Part shown: positions 1 through 5,765 of the stretch, one piece after another
How the letters are laid out: each line of letters begins with the position of its first letter
How positions within the stretch are numbered: position 1 is the first letter of the stretch
From: Desulfobulbaceae bacterium
GTDB taxonomy: Bacteria; Desulfobacterota; Desulfobulbia; Desulfobulbales; Desulfurivibrionaceae
DNA length: 5,776 nt
Direction: 5' to 3'
NCBI GenBank assembly: GCA_003557565.1
Contig: PWOG01000117.1
Location: forward strand, 1-5,776
Made by a program: the position numbers and the translations under genes
The notes under the pieces: model-generated
What the model was told of the DNA's origin: nothing
Database searches by the model: none
Seen by the model: the letters and a program-made list of their open reading frames with translations, nothing else

Positions 1-46
1 AGGATGCCCGCCGAGAATGAGCGTAGACAGGAGAGTGTTCCACCAC
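1..46 (-). CDS. 5' end of an unidentified gene, cut by the window edge (possible Cas3-type HD nuclease)
   Basis: Only the first 15 codons are visible. On the minus strand two tandem GTG codons (46-44 and 43-41) follow a strong AAGGAGG at 58-52, with 5 or 8 bases of spacing. The frame then stays open to the window edge and reads (M/V)VEHSPVYAHSRRAS. The Y-A-H-S motif so near the start resembles the N-termini of Cas3 HD nucleases in some type I CRISPR systems, where AHS is usually followed by a W..L..H stretch. That stretch would lie outside the window. The identity rests on four residues and is a guess; the start site itself is better supported. The gene lies 117 bases downstream of tkt on the same strand, with a weak promoter candidate between them, so it could be an independent unit. 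The alternative is that this stretch is the tail of a plus-strand gene (frame open 1-108). Confidence 0.35.
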   Translation of the reverse strand, partial: MVEHSPVYAHSRRAS

Positions 47-51
47 CGACC

Positions 52-58
52 CCTCCTT
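52..58 (-). promoter_or_regulatory. Strong Shine-Dalgarno for the left-edge gene
   Basis: The minus strand reads AAGGAGG, extended by two further G, 5 bases before the first GTG and 8 before the second. The match to the anti-SD is near perfect. The 8-base spacing favours the second GTG (43-41). This is the main evidence that a minus-strand gene starts here. Confidence 0.5.
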
Positions 59-62
59 ATTT

Positions 63-92
63 GTCGGCGTCGCAAAAAGCCGCGCCGCCGAC
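63..92. repeat. Hairpin just upstream of the left-edge gene's ribosome binding site
   Basis: GTCGGCG at 63-69 is the inverse of CGCCGAC at 86-92. The stem continues inward past one T-C mismatch (CGC 71-73 with GCG 82-84), giving about 10 pairs around an 8-base loop. Neither strand has a T-run after it, so it is not an ordinary intrinsic terminator. In a minus-strand transcript it would sit 4 bases before the AAGGAGG, where it could affect translation or mRNA stability. Confidence 0.35.
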
Positions 93-105
93 TGGGCACG
101 CTTTG

Positions 106-134
106 TAAATAATTGTTTTTGCGTTACCGGCCAA
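106..134 (-). promoter_or_regulatory. Weak sigma70-like promoter candidate for the left-edge gene
   Basis: On the minus strand TTGGCC (134-129) is followed after 17 bases by TATTTA (111-106). The hexamers match consensus at 4 of 6 and 3 of 6 positions with ideal spacing, in an AT-rich stretch. It would give a leader of about 50 bases. Such matches are common by chance, and its -35 box overlaps a terminator-like stem. Confidence 0.22.
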
Positions 135-152
135 CTCGTTTGGCGGGTTTTT
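127..152 (+). terminator. Plus-strand terminator-like hairpin facing the tkt 3' end
   Basis: An 8-position stem (127-134 with 140-147, one G-G mismatch, 5-base loop) is followed directly by TTTTT at 148-152 on the plus strand. Read on the minus strand there is no T-run, so it does not look like the terminator of tkt. It could stop plus-strand transcription before it runs antisense into tkt, or end a plus-strand gene left of the window. GTTTTTGCG occurs on both sides (115-123 and 147-155). Confidence 0.4.
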
Positions 153-163
153 GCGAGGTTATC

Positions 164-2152
164 TTATTTAGCGGCGGCGGCAATTACCTTATCCACGGTG
201 AAGCCGAACAATTCAAACAACTCCCCGGCCGGCGCCGATTCACCAAACCGATCCAGGCCGATCACCTGTCCCTTGCGGCCCACATACTTGTACCAGCCGG
301 CGGTGCTGCCGGCCTCAATGGCGATCCGTTTTTCCACCGCGTCGGGCAGTACCTGTTGGCGATAGGCTTCATCCTGGGCCTCGAAAACCTCCACGCAGGG
401 CAGGGAAACCACCCGGGTGGGGCGGCCCTGCCGGTTCAACTGCTCGGCGGCGGCTACCGCCAGCTCAACTTCCGAGCCGGTGGCCAGGATGATCAGCTCC
501 GGGGTGGTGTCGCAGTCGCGCAGTACGTAACCGCCCCTGGCAATGGCGGCGCTCTGCTCGGGGGTGCGCTGCTGGTGAGGCAGACCCTGGCGGGACAGCA
601 GCAGGGCGCTGGGCCCGTCGTTTCTTTCCACTGCCCTGCGCCAGGCCACCGCCGTTTCCACCGCGTCACAGGGGCGCCAGACATGGAGGTTGGGGATCAG
701 CCGCAGGGAAGCGGCGTGTTCCACCGGCTGGTGGGTGGGGCCGTCCTCGCCCAGGCCGATGGAATCGTGGGTCAGCACAAAGACCGCCCGCTGTTTCATC
801 AGGGAGGCCATGCGAATGGCGTTGCGGGCGTAGTCGGCAAAGACCAGGAAGGTGGCGGTGTAGGGGATAAAGCCGCCATGCAGGGCCAGGCCGTTGCCGA
901 TGGCGACCATGGCGAACTCCCGGACCCCGAAGTAGATGTAATTGCCGGCATGGTCCTGCTTGATGTCCTTGCTGCCGCTCCAGATGGTGAGGTTGGAGCC
1001 GGCCAGGTCGGCGGAGCCGCCGATCAGTTCCGGCAGCAGCGGGCCGTAGCCTTCCAGGGTCAGTTTCGAGGCCTTGCGGCTGGCCACCTTTTCCCCCTTG
1101 GCCTCGCTTTCGGCGATGAAAGCGTCGGCCTTTTCCGCCCAATCGGCGGGCAGCTCTCCGGCCAGCCGGCGTTTGAACTCCGCCGCCGCCTCGGGATGGG
1201 CCTGCTCATAGGCCGCCATTTTTTCCTGCCAGGCGGCTTCCGCCTTCGCCCCCCGCTCTCGGGCGTTCCAGGCGGCGGCGATGTCGTCGGGGATCTCGAA
1301 GGGAGCATGGGGCCAGTCCATCTCCGCCCGGGTCAGGGCGATCTCTTCCTCGCCCAGGGGGGCCCCGTGGCAAATCTCCTTGCCCTGCTTGGTGGGCGAG
1401 CAGCAGCCGATGATGGTCTTACAGCAGATCAGGGTGGGTTTTTCCTTTTCCTTGCGGGCCTCGGCAATGGCCGCCTTGATTGCATCGGGGTCGTGACCGT
1501 CTACTCCGGCGATCACTTTCCAGCCATAGGCGGCAAACCGGCCGGGGATATCCTCGGTAAACCAGCCTTCCACTTCGCCGTCGATGGAAATGCCGTTGTC
1601 GTCGTAGATGGCGATCAACTTGTTGAGCCCCAGGGTGCCGGCCAAAGAACAGGCCTCGTGGGAGATGCCTTCCATCATGCAGCCATCACCCAGGAAAACG
1701 TAGGTGTGGTGATCGACTATGTCGTGGCCGGGACGGTTGAACCGGGCCGCCAGGGTTCGTTCGGCGATGGCCATCCCCACGGCGTTGGCGATACCCTGGC
1801 CCAAGGGACCAGAAGTGGTTTCCACCCCCGGGGTGTAGCCGTATTCGGGATGACCCGGGGTTTTGGAATGAAGCTGGCGGAAGTTTTTGATGTCCTCTAT
1901 TCCCAGGTCATAGCCAGTCAAGTGAAGTACCGCGTAGAGCAGCATGGAGCCGTGGCCGTTGGAAAAAACAAAACGGTCGCGGTCGGGCCAGGACGGGTTG
2001 GCGGGGTTATGCTTTAAAAAATCGTTCCACAGTACCTCGGCAATATCGGCCATGCCCAGGGGGGCACCGGGATGACCGGAATTGGCTTTCTGGATCGCGT
2101 CCATGCTTAAGGCGCGGACGGCATTGGCAATCTGGCGGCGGGTGAGGGGCAT
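164..2152 (-). CDS. tkt: Transketolase
   Basis: Transketolase is a cytosolic enzyme that uses thiamine diphosphate and a divalent metal. It moves two-carbon ketol units between sugar phosphates in the non-oxidative pentose phosphate pathway. The 662-residue length is normal for bacterial enzymes. Family residues align with E. coli TktA at an offset of +1: SGHPGAP with His27, NGHGS with His67, TPGHPE with His101, GDG at 155-157 with the metal-site Asn186, His262, Arg359, Ser386, catalytic Glu412 in VREFAM, the G-EDGPTHQPVEH segment with Asp470 and His474, and Arg521. N-terminal ThDP-binding, central pyrimidine-binding and C-terminal domains all look intact. I chose ATG at 2152 because AGGAGG lies 5 bases upstream and the protein then starts like known family members (PLTRRQIANAVRALSMD). 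An upstream TTG at 2209 would add 19 residues and lacks support. It lies downstream of lptE after a 153-base gap. No minus-strand terminator is evident after its stop. Confidence 0.97.
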   Translation of the reverse strand: MPLTRRQIANAVRALSMDAIQKANSGHPGAPLGMADIAEVLWNDFLKHNPANPSWPDRDRFVFSNGHGSMLLYAVLHLTGYDLGIEDIKNFRQLHSKTPGHPEYGYTPGVETTSGPLGQGIANAVGMAIAERTLAARFNRPGHDIVDHHTYVFLGDGCMMEGISHEACSLAGTLGLNKLIAIYDDNGISIDGEVEGWFTEDIPGRFAAYGWKVIAGVDGHDPDAIKAAIAEARKEKEKPTLICCKTIIGCCSPTKQGKEICHGAPLGEEEIALTRAEMDWPHAPFEIPDDIAAAWNARERGAKAEAAWQEKMAAYEQAHPEAAAEFKRRLAGELPADWAEKADAFIAESEAKGEKVASRKASKLTLEGYGPLLPELIGGSADLAGSNLTIWSGSKDIKQDHAGNYIYFGVREFAMVAIGNGLALHGGFIPYTATFLVFADYARNAIRMASLMKQRAVFVLTHDSIGLGEDGPTHQPVEHAASLRLIPNLHVWRPCDAVETAVAWRRAVERNDGPSALLLSRQGLPHQQRTPEQSAAIARGGYVLRDCDTTPELIILATGSEVELAVAAAEQLNRQGRPTRVVSLPCVEVFEAQDEAYRQQVLPDAVEKRIAIEAGSTAGWYKYVGRKGQVIGLDRFGESAPAGELFELFGFTVDKVIAAAAK

Positions 2153-2157
2153 TTTCT

Positions 2158-2163
2158 CCTCCT
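2158..2163 (-). promoter_or_regulatory. tkt Shine-Dalgarno
   Basis: The minus strand reads AGGAGG followed by AGAAA and then ATG at 2152. This strong site, overlapping a second GGAG, settles the tkt start against the in-frame TTG at 2209. Confidence 0.8.
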
Positions 2164-2180
2164 GCTTATTTGATATGGTG

Positions 2181-2209
2181 ATATTTGATGAATTACTCAG
2201 CTGTTTCAA
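2181..2209 (-). promoter_or_regulatory. Weak promoter candidate for tkt
   Basis: In the AT-rich stretch before tkt, TTGAAA (2209-2204) precedes AAATAT (2186-2181) by 17 bases on the minus strand. The -35 match is fair (4 of 6) and the -10 match poor (3 of 6). The main support is context: this AT-rich block stands out from its GC-rich surroundings and lies in a gap too long for simple translational coupling. Confidence 0.2.
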
Positions 2210-2217
2210 TGTGGTTC

Positions 2218-2257
2218 AAAAAAACTCCGGTGCTTAAAGCCCCGTCGGTGTCGGGGC
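2218..2257 (-). terminator. Hairpin and T-run between lptE and tkt (weak or imperfect terminator)
   Basis: On the minus strand GCCCCG (2257-2252) pairs with CGGGGC (2244-2239) around a 7-base loop. TTT follows directly, then 11 other bases, then seven T (2224-2218). The T7 run is displaced from the stem, so this is not a textbook intrinsic terminator. It could cause partial termination, separating leuS-lptE expression from tkt, or mark an mRNA 3' end. Confidence 0.3.
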
Positions 2258-2305
2258 AAATCCTGGTGGCGACTGCATCCGCGGGCACGGCCGGTGCTGT
2301 CTGGG

Positions 2306-2881
2306 TCAATCTTCAACGCCGCCCGGGGTTTCCCGGCTCAGGCTGCGCAGAACACGCAGATACACCTGTTCGGCCATGTTGTCCACCAACTGGAGCAGGG
2401 CCTGGTGCTTGTTGGCGTCGGTCTGGCTGATGCTTTCGCTGAGATTGTAGGTCTCTTCCAGGCGCAGGTCGGGATCCTGCCAGACTGTCCGGCCGGTTAC
2501 CCTGTCGGTGAGGGTGGCGCCGGCATTCATCACTGCGGTGAGTGAACGGGCGGTGCTGGTGGGATCGTAGGAAAAACCCGGATAACGCACCGAGTTGATC
2601 CGGCCGCTTAAAATATAATCGGCTTGCTCTTCATCGGCCACCAGGATAATCCGGCCCGACTGGGACAGCCAGTCACTGACGGCGTTATGGGCCCGGACTT
2701 CCAGGCCTATCTCACTGGTGGCGTTGCGCCACATGGGCGCGTAGATCCGGGTCGGCGGCAGATCACGCACCTCCGGGGCGACGTTGGGGTTGTGATAGCC
2801 GCAGGCGCCCAGCAAAAAAATAATCGGCAGCAACAGGACCAACCGGCGGTTAATCCGGCTTATTTGCGTAAGGGTCGACAA
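2306..2881 (-). CDS. lptE: LPS-assembly lipoprotein LptE
   Basis: LptE is an outer-membrane lipoprotein that sits inside the LptD barrel and helps insert lipopolysaccharide into the outer leaflet. Read from TTG at 2881 the protein has 191 residues. It has a classic lipoprotein signal: basic RINRR, hydrophobic LVLLLPIIFL, and lipobox LLGAC with Cys27. Gly at +2 fits outer-membrane sorting. After the cysteine come GYH and an LPPTRIYAP...N.T.E.GLE block, then a hydrophobic-polar pattern (QADYILSGRINSV, and GATLTDRVTGRTVWQ) like other LptE proteins. The C-terminus is a predicted helix. The longest frame starts at GTG 2935 (209 residues). I prefer the TTG because GTG would put the lipidated cysteine at 45 behind an unusually long polar leader, and AGGGG lies 8 bases before the TTG. 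The leuS-lptE order also occurs in E. coli (leuS-lptE-holA), which supports the call; here tkt follows instead of holA. Sequence similarity in this family is low. Confidence 0.85.
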   Translation of the reverse strand: MSTLTQISRINRRLVLLLPIIFLLGACGYHNPNVAPEVRDLPPTRIYAPMWRNATSEIGLEVRAHNAVSDWLSQSGRIILVADEEQADYILSGRINSVRYPGFSYDPTSTARSLTAVMNAGATLTDRVTGRTVWQDPDLRLEETYNLSESISQTDANKHQALLQLVDNMAEQVYLRVLRSLSRETPGGVED

Positions 2882-2889
2882 GTTGATAT

Positions 2890-2894
2890 CCCCT
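2890..2894 (-). promoter_or_regulatory. Shine-Dalgarno supporting a TTG start for lptE
   Basis: The minus strand reads AGGGG, 8 bases before TTG at 2881-2879. The competing GTG at 2935 has only a distant GGGGA about 11 bases upstream. A better-looking GAGGAG at 2926-2921 has no start codon at a suitable distance in any frame. Confidence 0.4.
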
Positions 2895-2952
2895 GCTGAC
2901 TGGTATGGACGGGATGTAAGCTCCTCACGGAGCACCGCCGGACGTTTCCCCG

Positions 2953-5442
2953 TCAGATAACGATGTTGACCAGTTTGTCCGGCACCACGATGATCTTGCG
3001 CACCGGGGCCTGGCCGATAAAACCTTTGACCCTGTCATCGGCCAGGGCCAGTTCCTTGAGTTTTTCTTCCGGCAGACCGGGGGGCACCTGGAGGCGGCCA
3101 CGGACCTTGCCTTTGACCTGGACGACCATGGTGATTTCATCCTCCTTTGCCGCCTCCGGGTCGTACCGGGGCCAATCCTGGTTGTCCAGCGGTTTGGCGT
3201 GTCCCATCTCCTCCCAGAGTTCGGCGCACAAGTGCGGCACCATGGGGAAGAGGAGGGTGACAATGGTCTGCACCGCCAGGCAGTTGACCGCCGGGTCCGG
3301 TTTGGCCTCGGCCTCGGGGGCGTTCAAGGCAAAGAGGGTGTTGCTCAGCTCCATCACCGCACTGATGGCGGTGTTAAACTGGAAGGAGTTGTCGATATCC
3401 TGCCCCACCTTGCGGATGGTCTGATGAATCTTTCGGTGCAGGGTGCGGTCGGCCTGGCTCAATTCGGCGGGCAACTCCCCGTCGGTTCGGCGCAGCGTCT
3501 CCCGGTGTTCCATGACAAAGCGGTGGATCCGGCCCAGGAAACGAAAGGCGCCCTCCACCCCCTGGTGGTTCCATTCCAGATCCCGCTCCGGCGGGGCGGC
3601 AAAGAGGCTGAACAGGCGCACGGTGTCGGCCCCGTATTTATTGATCAGTTCGTTGGGGTCCACCACGTTGCCTTTGGACTTGCTCATCTTGGCCCCGTCC
3701 TTGATCACCATTCCCTGGGTAAGCAGGTTGGAGAAGGGCTCGTCGATGTTAAGATAACCCAGATCGCGCAACACCTTGGTGAAAAAGCGGGAGTAGAGCA
3801 GGTGCAGAATGGCGTGTTCCACTCCGCCGATATACTGGTCCACCGGCAGCCAGTAGTCGGCGGCGGGCCGGTGCAATGGTTCGTCCTTGCTGTCCGGGCA
3901 GGTGTAACGGGCAAAATACCAGGAGGACTCTATGAAGGTGTCCATGGTGTCGGTCTCTCGCCGGGCATCCCCCCCGCAGGCGGGACAGGCGGTGGAGATA
4001 AAGCTTTCCAGGGTGTGCAGTGGCGACTTGCCCGACTGGTCAAAACTGATATCGGTGGGCAGCACCACCGGCAGTTCGTTTTCCGGCACCGGCTGCACCC
4101 CGCATTGGTCGCAATGGATGATGGGGATCGGTGTGCCCCAGTAGCGCTGGCGGGAAATTCCCCAGTCCCGCAAACGATAAGTCACCTGGCTTTTGCCAAA
4201 GCCCTGTTCTTCGGCCCGGCCGGTGATGGCGGTTTTGGCCGCTTCCCAATCCAGGCCGGAGAATTCGCCGGAATCGGCCAGCACCCCGGGGCCTTCATGG
4301 GCTGCGGTCATGGTGTCGCCCGCCAGTTTCTCCCCTTCAGGCTGGACCACCGGGACCACCGGCAACCCGTATTGGCAGGCGAATTCAAAGTCCCGCTGGT
4401 CGTGGGCCGGGACCGCCATCACCGCCCCGGTGCCGTATTCCATCAGGACGAAATTGGCGGCATAGATGGGCAGTTTGGCTCCGGTAAAGGGGTTGATGCA
4501 ATATCCCCCGGTGAAGATCCCCTCCTTGGGGGCTTCCTCGCCGGTTTGCAGGTGACGGCGGGCGGCCTGGGTCCGCTTCACGAAATCCCGGATTTTCGTT
4601 TCCCTCTCCGTGCCCCGGCTAAGTTCAGCCACTAGCGGATGTTCCGGGGCCACCGACATGAAGGTGGCGCCGAAAACGGTGTCCGGCCGGGTGGTGAAAA
4701 CGGTGAGTTTCTCCTCCCTTTCCGCCACCTGAAACTCCAGTTCCGCCCCGGTGCTTTTGCCGATCCAGTTGCGCTGCATGGTCAGCACCTTTTCCGGCCA
4801 CCCCGGCAGCTGATCGCAGCCGGCCAGCAACTCTTCGGCGTAAGCGGTGATCTTGAGAAACCAGCCGTGCATCCGGCGGGGGGTTACCTCCTGGTCGCAG
4901 CGCCAGCAGGAGCCGGCGATTACCTGCTCGTTGGCCAGTACCGTCTGACAGGTCTGGCACCAGTTGACGGTGGTCATTTTGCGGTAGGCTAGGCCTTTTT
5001 CCAGCATCTTGAGGAAAAAAAGCTGTTCCCAGCGGTAATAGTCGGGATCGCAGGTGGCCAGCTCCCGGTCCCAGTCGTAGCTCAGGCCCAGACGCTGGAG
5101 CTGGCCCCGCATGTAATCGATGTTTTCGTAGGTCCATTGGGCCGGATGGGTGCTGTTCTTGATGGCGGCGTTTTCCGCCGGCATGCCGAAGGCGTCCCAG
5201 CCCATGGGGTGGATCACATTATCCCCCTGCATCCGCCGGTAACGGGCGACCACATCACCAATGGTGTAGTTGCGGACATGCCCCATGTGAATTCGCCCGG
5301 AGGGGTAGGGGAACATCTCCAGCACATAATATTTCTTCCGGGCCGGGTCGGGCGCCACCCGCCAGGTTTTGTTCTCGAGCCAGTGGTGGCGCCATTTTTC
5401 CTCGATGGCGGTGAAATCGTAACGGGCCTGGTGAGTGCTCAT
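2953..5442 (-). CDS. leuS: Leucyl-tRNA synthetase
   Basis: This cytosolic class I synthetase charges tRNA-Leu with leucine using ATP and edits mischarged products. The 829 residues are complete. In order they show the HIGH signature as HMGH (52-55) after PYPSGRI, and a zinc knuckle with Cys162, 165, 179 and 182. The CP1 editing domain has the threonine-rich TTRPDT (250-255) and Asp348 in GTGAVMAVPAHD. A second four-cysteine set follows (444, 447, 486, 489), then RETDTMDTF, KMSKS (585-589), the helical anticodon-binding domain, and a small C-terminal domain with VKGKVRGR. Only seven residues separate the LLTQGMV strand from KMSKS, so the leucine-specific insertion of the E. coli enzyme (860 residues) is missing, as in B. 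subtilis-type enzymes. The ATG start gives the expected STHQARYDFTAIEEKW opening, although no good Shine-Dalgarno precedes it. It is the first gene of the minus-strand cluster, with lptE close behind. Confidence 0.98.
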   Translation of the reverse strand: MSTHQARYDFTAIEEKWRHHWLENKTWRVAPDPARKKYYVLEMFPYPSGRIHMGHVRNYTIGDVVARYRRMQGDNVIHPMGWDAFGMPAENAAIKNSTHPAQWTYENIDYMRGQLQRLGLSYDWDRELATCDPDYYRWEQLFFLKMLEKGLAYRKMTTVNWCQTCQTVLANEQVIAGSCWRCDQEVTPRRMHGWFLKITAYAEELLAGCDQLPGWPEKVLTMQRNWIGKSTGAELEFQVAEREEKLTVFTTRPDTVFGATFMSVAPEHPLVAELSRGTERETKIRDFVKRTQAARRHLQTGEEAPKEGIFTGGYCINPFTGAKLPIYAANFVLMEYGTGAVMAVPAHDQRDFEFACQYGLPVVPVVQPEGEKLAGDTMTAAHEGPGVLADSGEFSGLDWEAAKTAITGRAEEQGFGKSQVTYRLRDWGISRQRYWGTPIPIIHCDQCGVQPVPENELPVVLPTDISFDQSGKSPLHTLESFISTACPACGGDARRETDTMDTFIESSWYFARYTCPDSKDEPLHRPAADYWLPVDQYIGGVEHAILHLLYSRFFTKVLRDLGYLNIDEPFSNLLTQGMVIKDGAKMSKSKGNVVDPNELINKYGADTVRLFSLFAAPPERDLEWNHQGVEGAFRFLGRIHRFVMEHRETLRRTDGELPAELSQADRTLHRKIHQTIRKVGQDIDNSFQFNTAISAVMELSNTLFALNAPEAEAKPDPAVNCLAVQTIVTLLFPMVPHLCAELWEEMGHAKPLDNQDWPRYDPEAAKEDEITMVVQVKGKVRGRLQVPPGLPEEKLKELALADDRVKGFIGQAPVRKIIVVPDKLVNIVI

Positions 5443-5489
5443 GCTGGTAATCTTTAGAAGGATAGATTTATCGGCAATCTGCCGTTGTT

Positions 5490-5520
5490 AGCCCCGACCA
5501 TGGGTCGGGAGCTTCTTTTT
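5490..5520 (+). terminator. Plus-strand terminator-like hairpin in the leuS leader
   Basis: AGCCCCGACC (5490-5499) pairs with GGTCGGG-A-GCT (5503-5513), giving ten pairs with one bulged A around a 3-base ATG loop. TCTTTTT follows on the plus strand, the form of an intrinsic terminator. No plus-strand gene is seen to its left, only leuS in antisense, so it may limit antisense transcription. In the leuS transcript the same hairpin would form about 50 bases before the start codon, without a T-run. A nearby TCGGGG (5522-5527) could compete for the same arm. Confidence 0.45.
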
Positions 5521-5549
5521 ATCGGGGTAAACCGGGCTTGCGGAGTCAT

Positions 5550-5560
5550 GGTCTTTTACC
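5550..5560 (+). repeat. 11-base direct repeat, copy 1
   Basis: GGTCTTTTACC occurs here and again, identically and in the same orientation, at 5711-5721. A GGAGT block stands just left of this copy (5542-5546), and its inverse ACTCC stands left of the other (5701-5705). Confidence 0.5.
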
Positions 5561-5581
5561 TGACTGAGCTCAAAAAAACAA
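5553..5581 (-). promoter_or_regulatory. leuS-proximal promoter candidate
   Basis: On the minus strand TTGTTT (5581-5576) is followed after 17 bases by TAAAAG (5558-5553). Both hexamers match consensus at 4 of 6 positions. It would give a leuS leader of about 100 bases containing the hairpin at 5490-5513. The -10 box lies within an 11-base sequence that recurs at 5711-5721, which weakens the case that it is a promoter. Confidence 0.2.
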
Positions 5582-5610
5582 CCGTATCCTGATAATTATG
5601 ATGCACCTGT

Positions 5611-5631
5611 GGCACCCTGTGATTGCTTACC
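5611..5631 (+). repeat. 21-base repeat, copy 1
   Basis: The plus strand reads GGCACCCTGTGA then TTGCTTACC. It matches copy 2 (5635-5655) at 15 of 21 positions and copy 3 (5757-5776, cut by the window edge) at 16 of 20. The approximate consensus is GGCACCCCGTGA followed by TCGCTTACC. Confidence 0.5.
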
Positions 5632-5634
5632 CTT

Positions 5635-5655
5635 TGCCCTCCGTGATCACTTACC
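5635..5655 (+). repeat. 21-base repeat, copy 2
   Basis: The plus strand reads TGCCCTCCGTGA then TCACTTACC, starting 24 bases after the start of copy 1. This is the most diverged copy at its left end, but it keeps GTGAT and CTTACC. Confidence 0.45.
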
Positions 5656-5672
5656 GGCAGACGATGGCGGCA

Positions 5673-5700
5673 ATTATGACACTCCTGGCAAAAAAAGCAA
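5673..5700 (-). promoter_or_regulatory. leuS-distal promoter candidate
   Basis: On the minus strand TTGCTT (5700-5695) and CATAAT (5678-5673) are separated by 16 bases. The -10 matches consensus at 5 of 6 positions and the -35 at 4 of 6 (TTG-T/C variants), so this is the best -10 in the region. The start would lie about 220 bases before leuS and the transcript would include the short repeats. Support is by motif only. Confidence 0.25.
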
Positions 5701-5710
5701 ACTCCGCCGG

Positions 5711-5721
5711 GGTCTTTTACC
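5711..5721 (+). repeat. 11-base direct repeat, copy 2
   Basis: This is identical to 5550-5560. Its TTACC end resembles the end of the 21-base repeats at 5611 and 5635, so these may all be diverged forms of one element. Confidence 0.5.
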
Positions 5722-5738
5722 GGTGCAGGTATCGCCTC

Positions 5739-5765
5739 CGGGGTGCCGCAGATTGCGGCACCCCG
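5739..5765. repeat. Perfect 12-bp inverted repeat (REP-like hairpin)
   Basis: CGGGGTGCCGCA (5739-5750) and its exact inverse TGCGGCACCCCG (5754-5765) flank a 3-base GAT loop. The hairpin is very stable. Neither strand has a T-run after it, so a standard intrinsic terminator is unlikely. Its position within a repeat-bearing intergenic stretch suggests a REP-type palindrome or the end of a small mobile element. Recurrence elsewhere in the genome would decide this. Confidence 0.6.

Noticed and set aside
1..108. Plus-strand frame open from the left edge to TAA at 106-108, ahead of a terminator-like hairpin
   Set aside because: It could be the tail of a gene ending inside the window. However, its 35 codons are proline- and alanine-rich without features, and it conflicts with the better-supported minus-strand start at 41-46.
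113..2017. 634-codon open frame on the plus strand
   Set aside because: It lies almost wholly opposite tkt, whose family residues are intact. The translation is low-complexity, rich in G, A, Q and D, with no recognisable domain. Long antisense frames are expected opposite GC-rich genes.
3199..4635. 478-codon open frame on the plus strand
   Set aside because: It is opposite leuS, rich in G, H and V, without a recognisable domain or ribosome binding site. It is a mirror of leuS codon bias.
5137..5457. 106-codon plus-strand frame ending just before the terminator-like hairpin at 5490
   Set aside because: It is antisense to the conserved leuS N-terminus and resembles no known protein. The nearby terminator is suggestive but not enough.
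5605..5625. T-box-like sequence upstream of leuS
   Set aside because: AGGGTGCCACAGG on the minus strand shares the start of the T-box consensus but breaks it in the middle. No specifier stem or following terminator hairpin with a T-run is found on the leuS strand.
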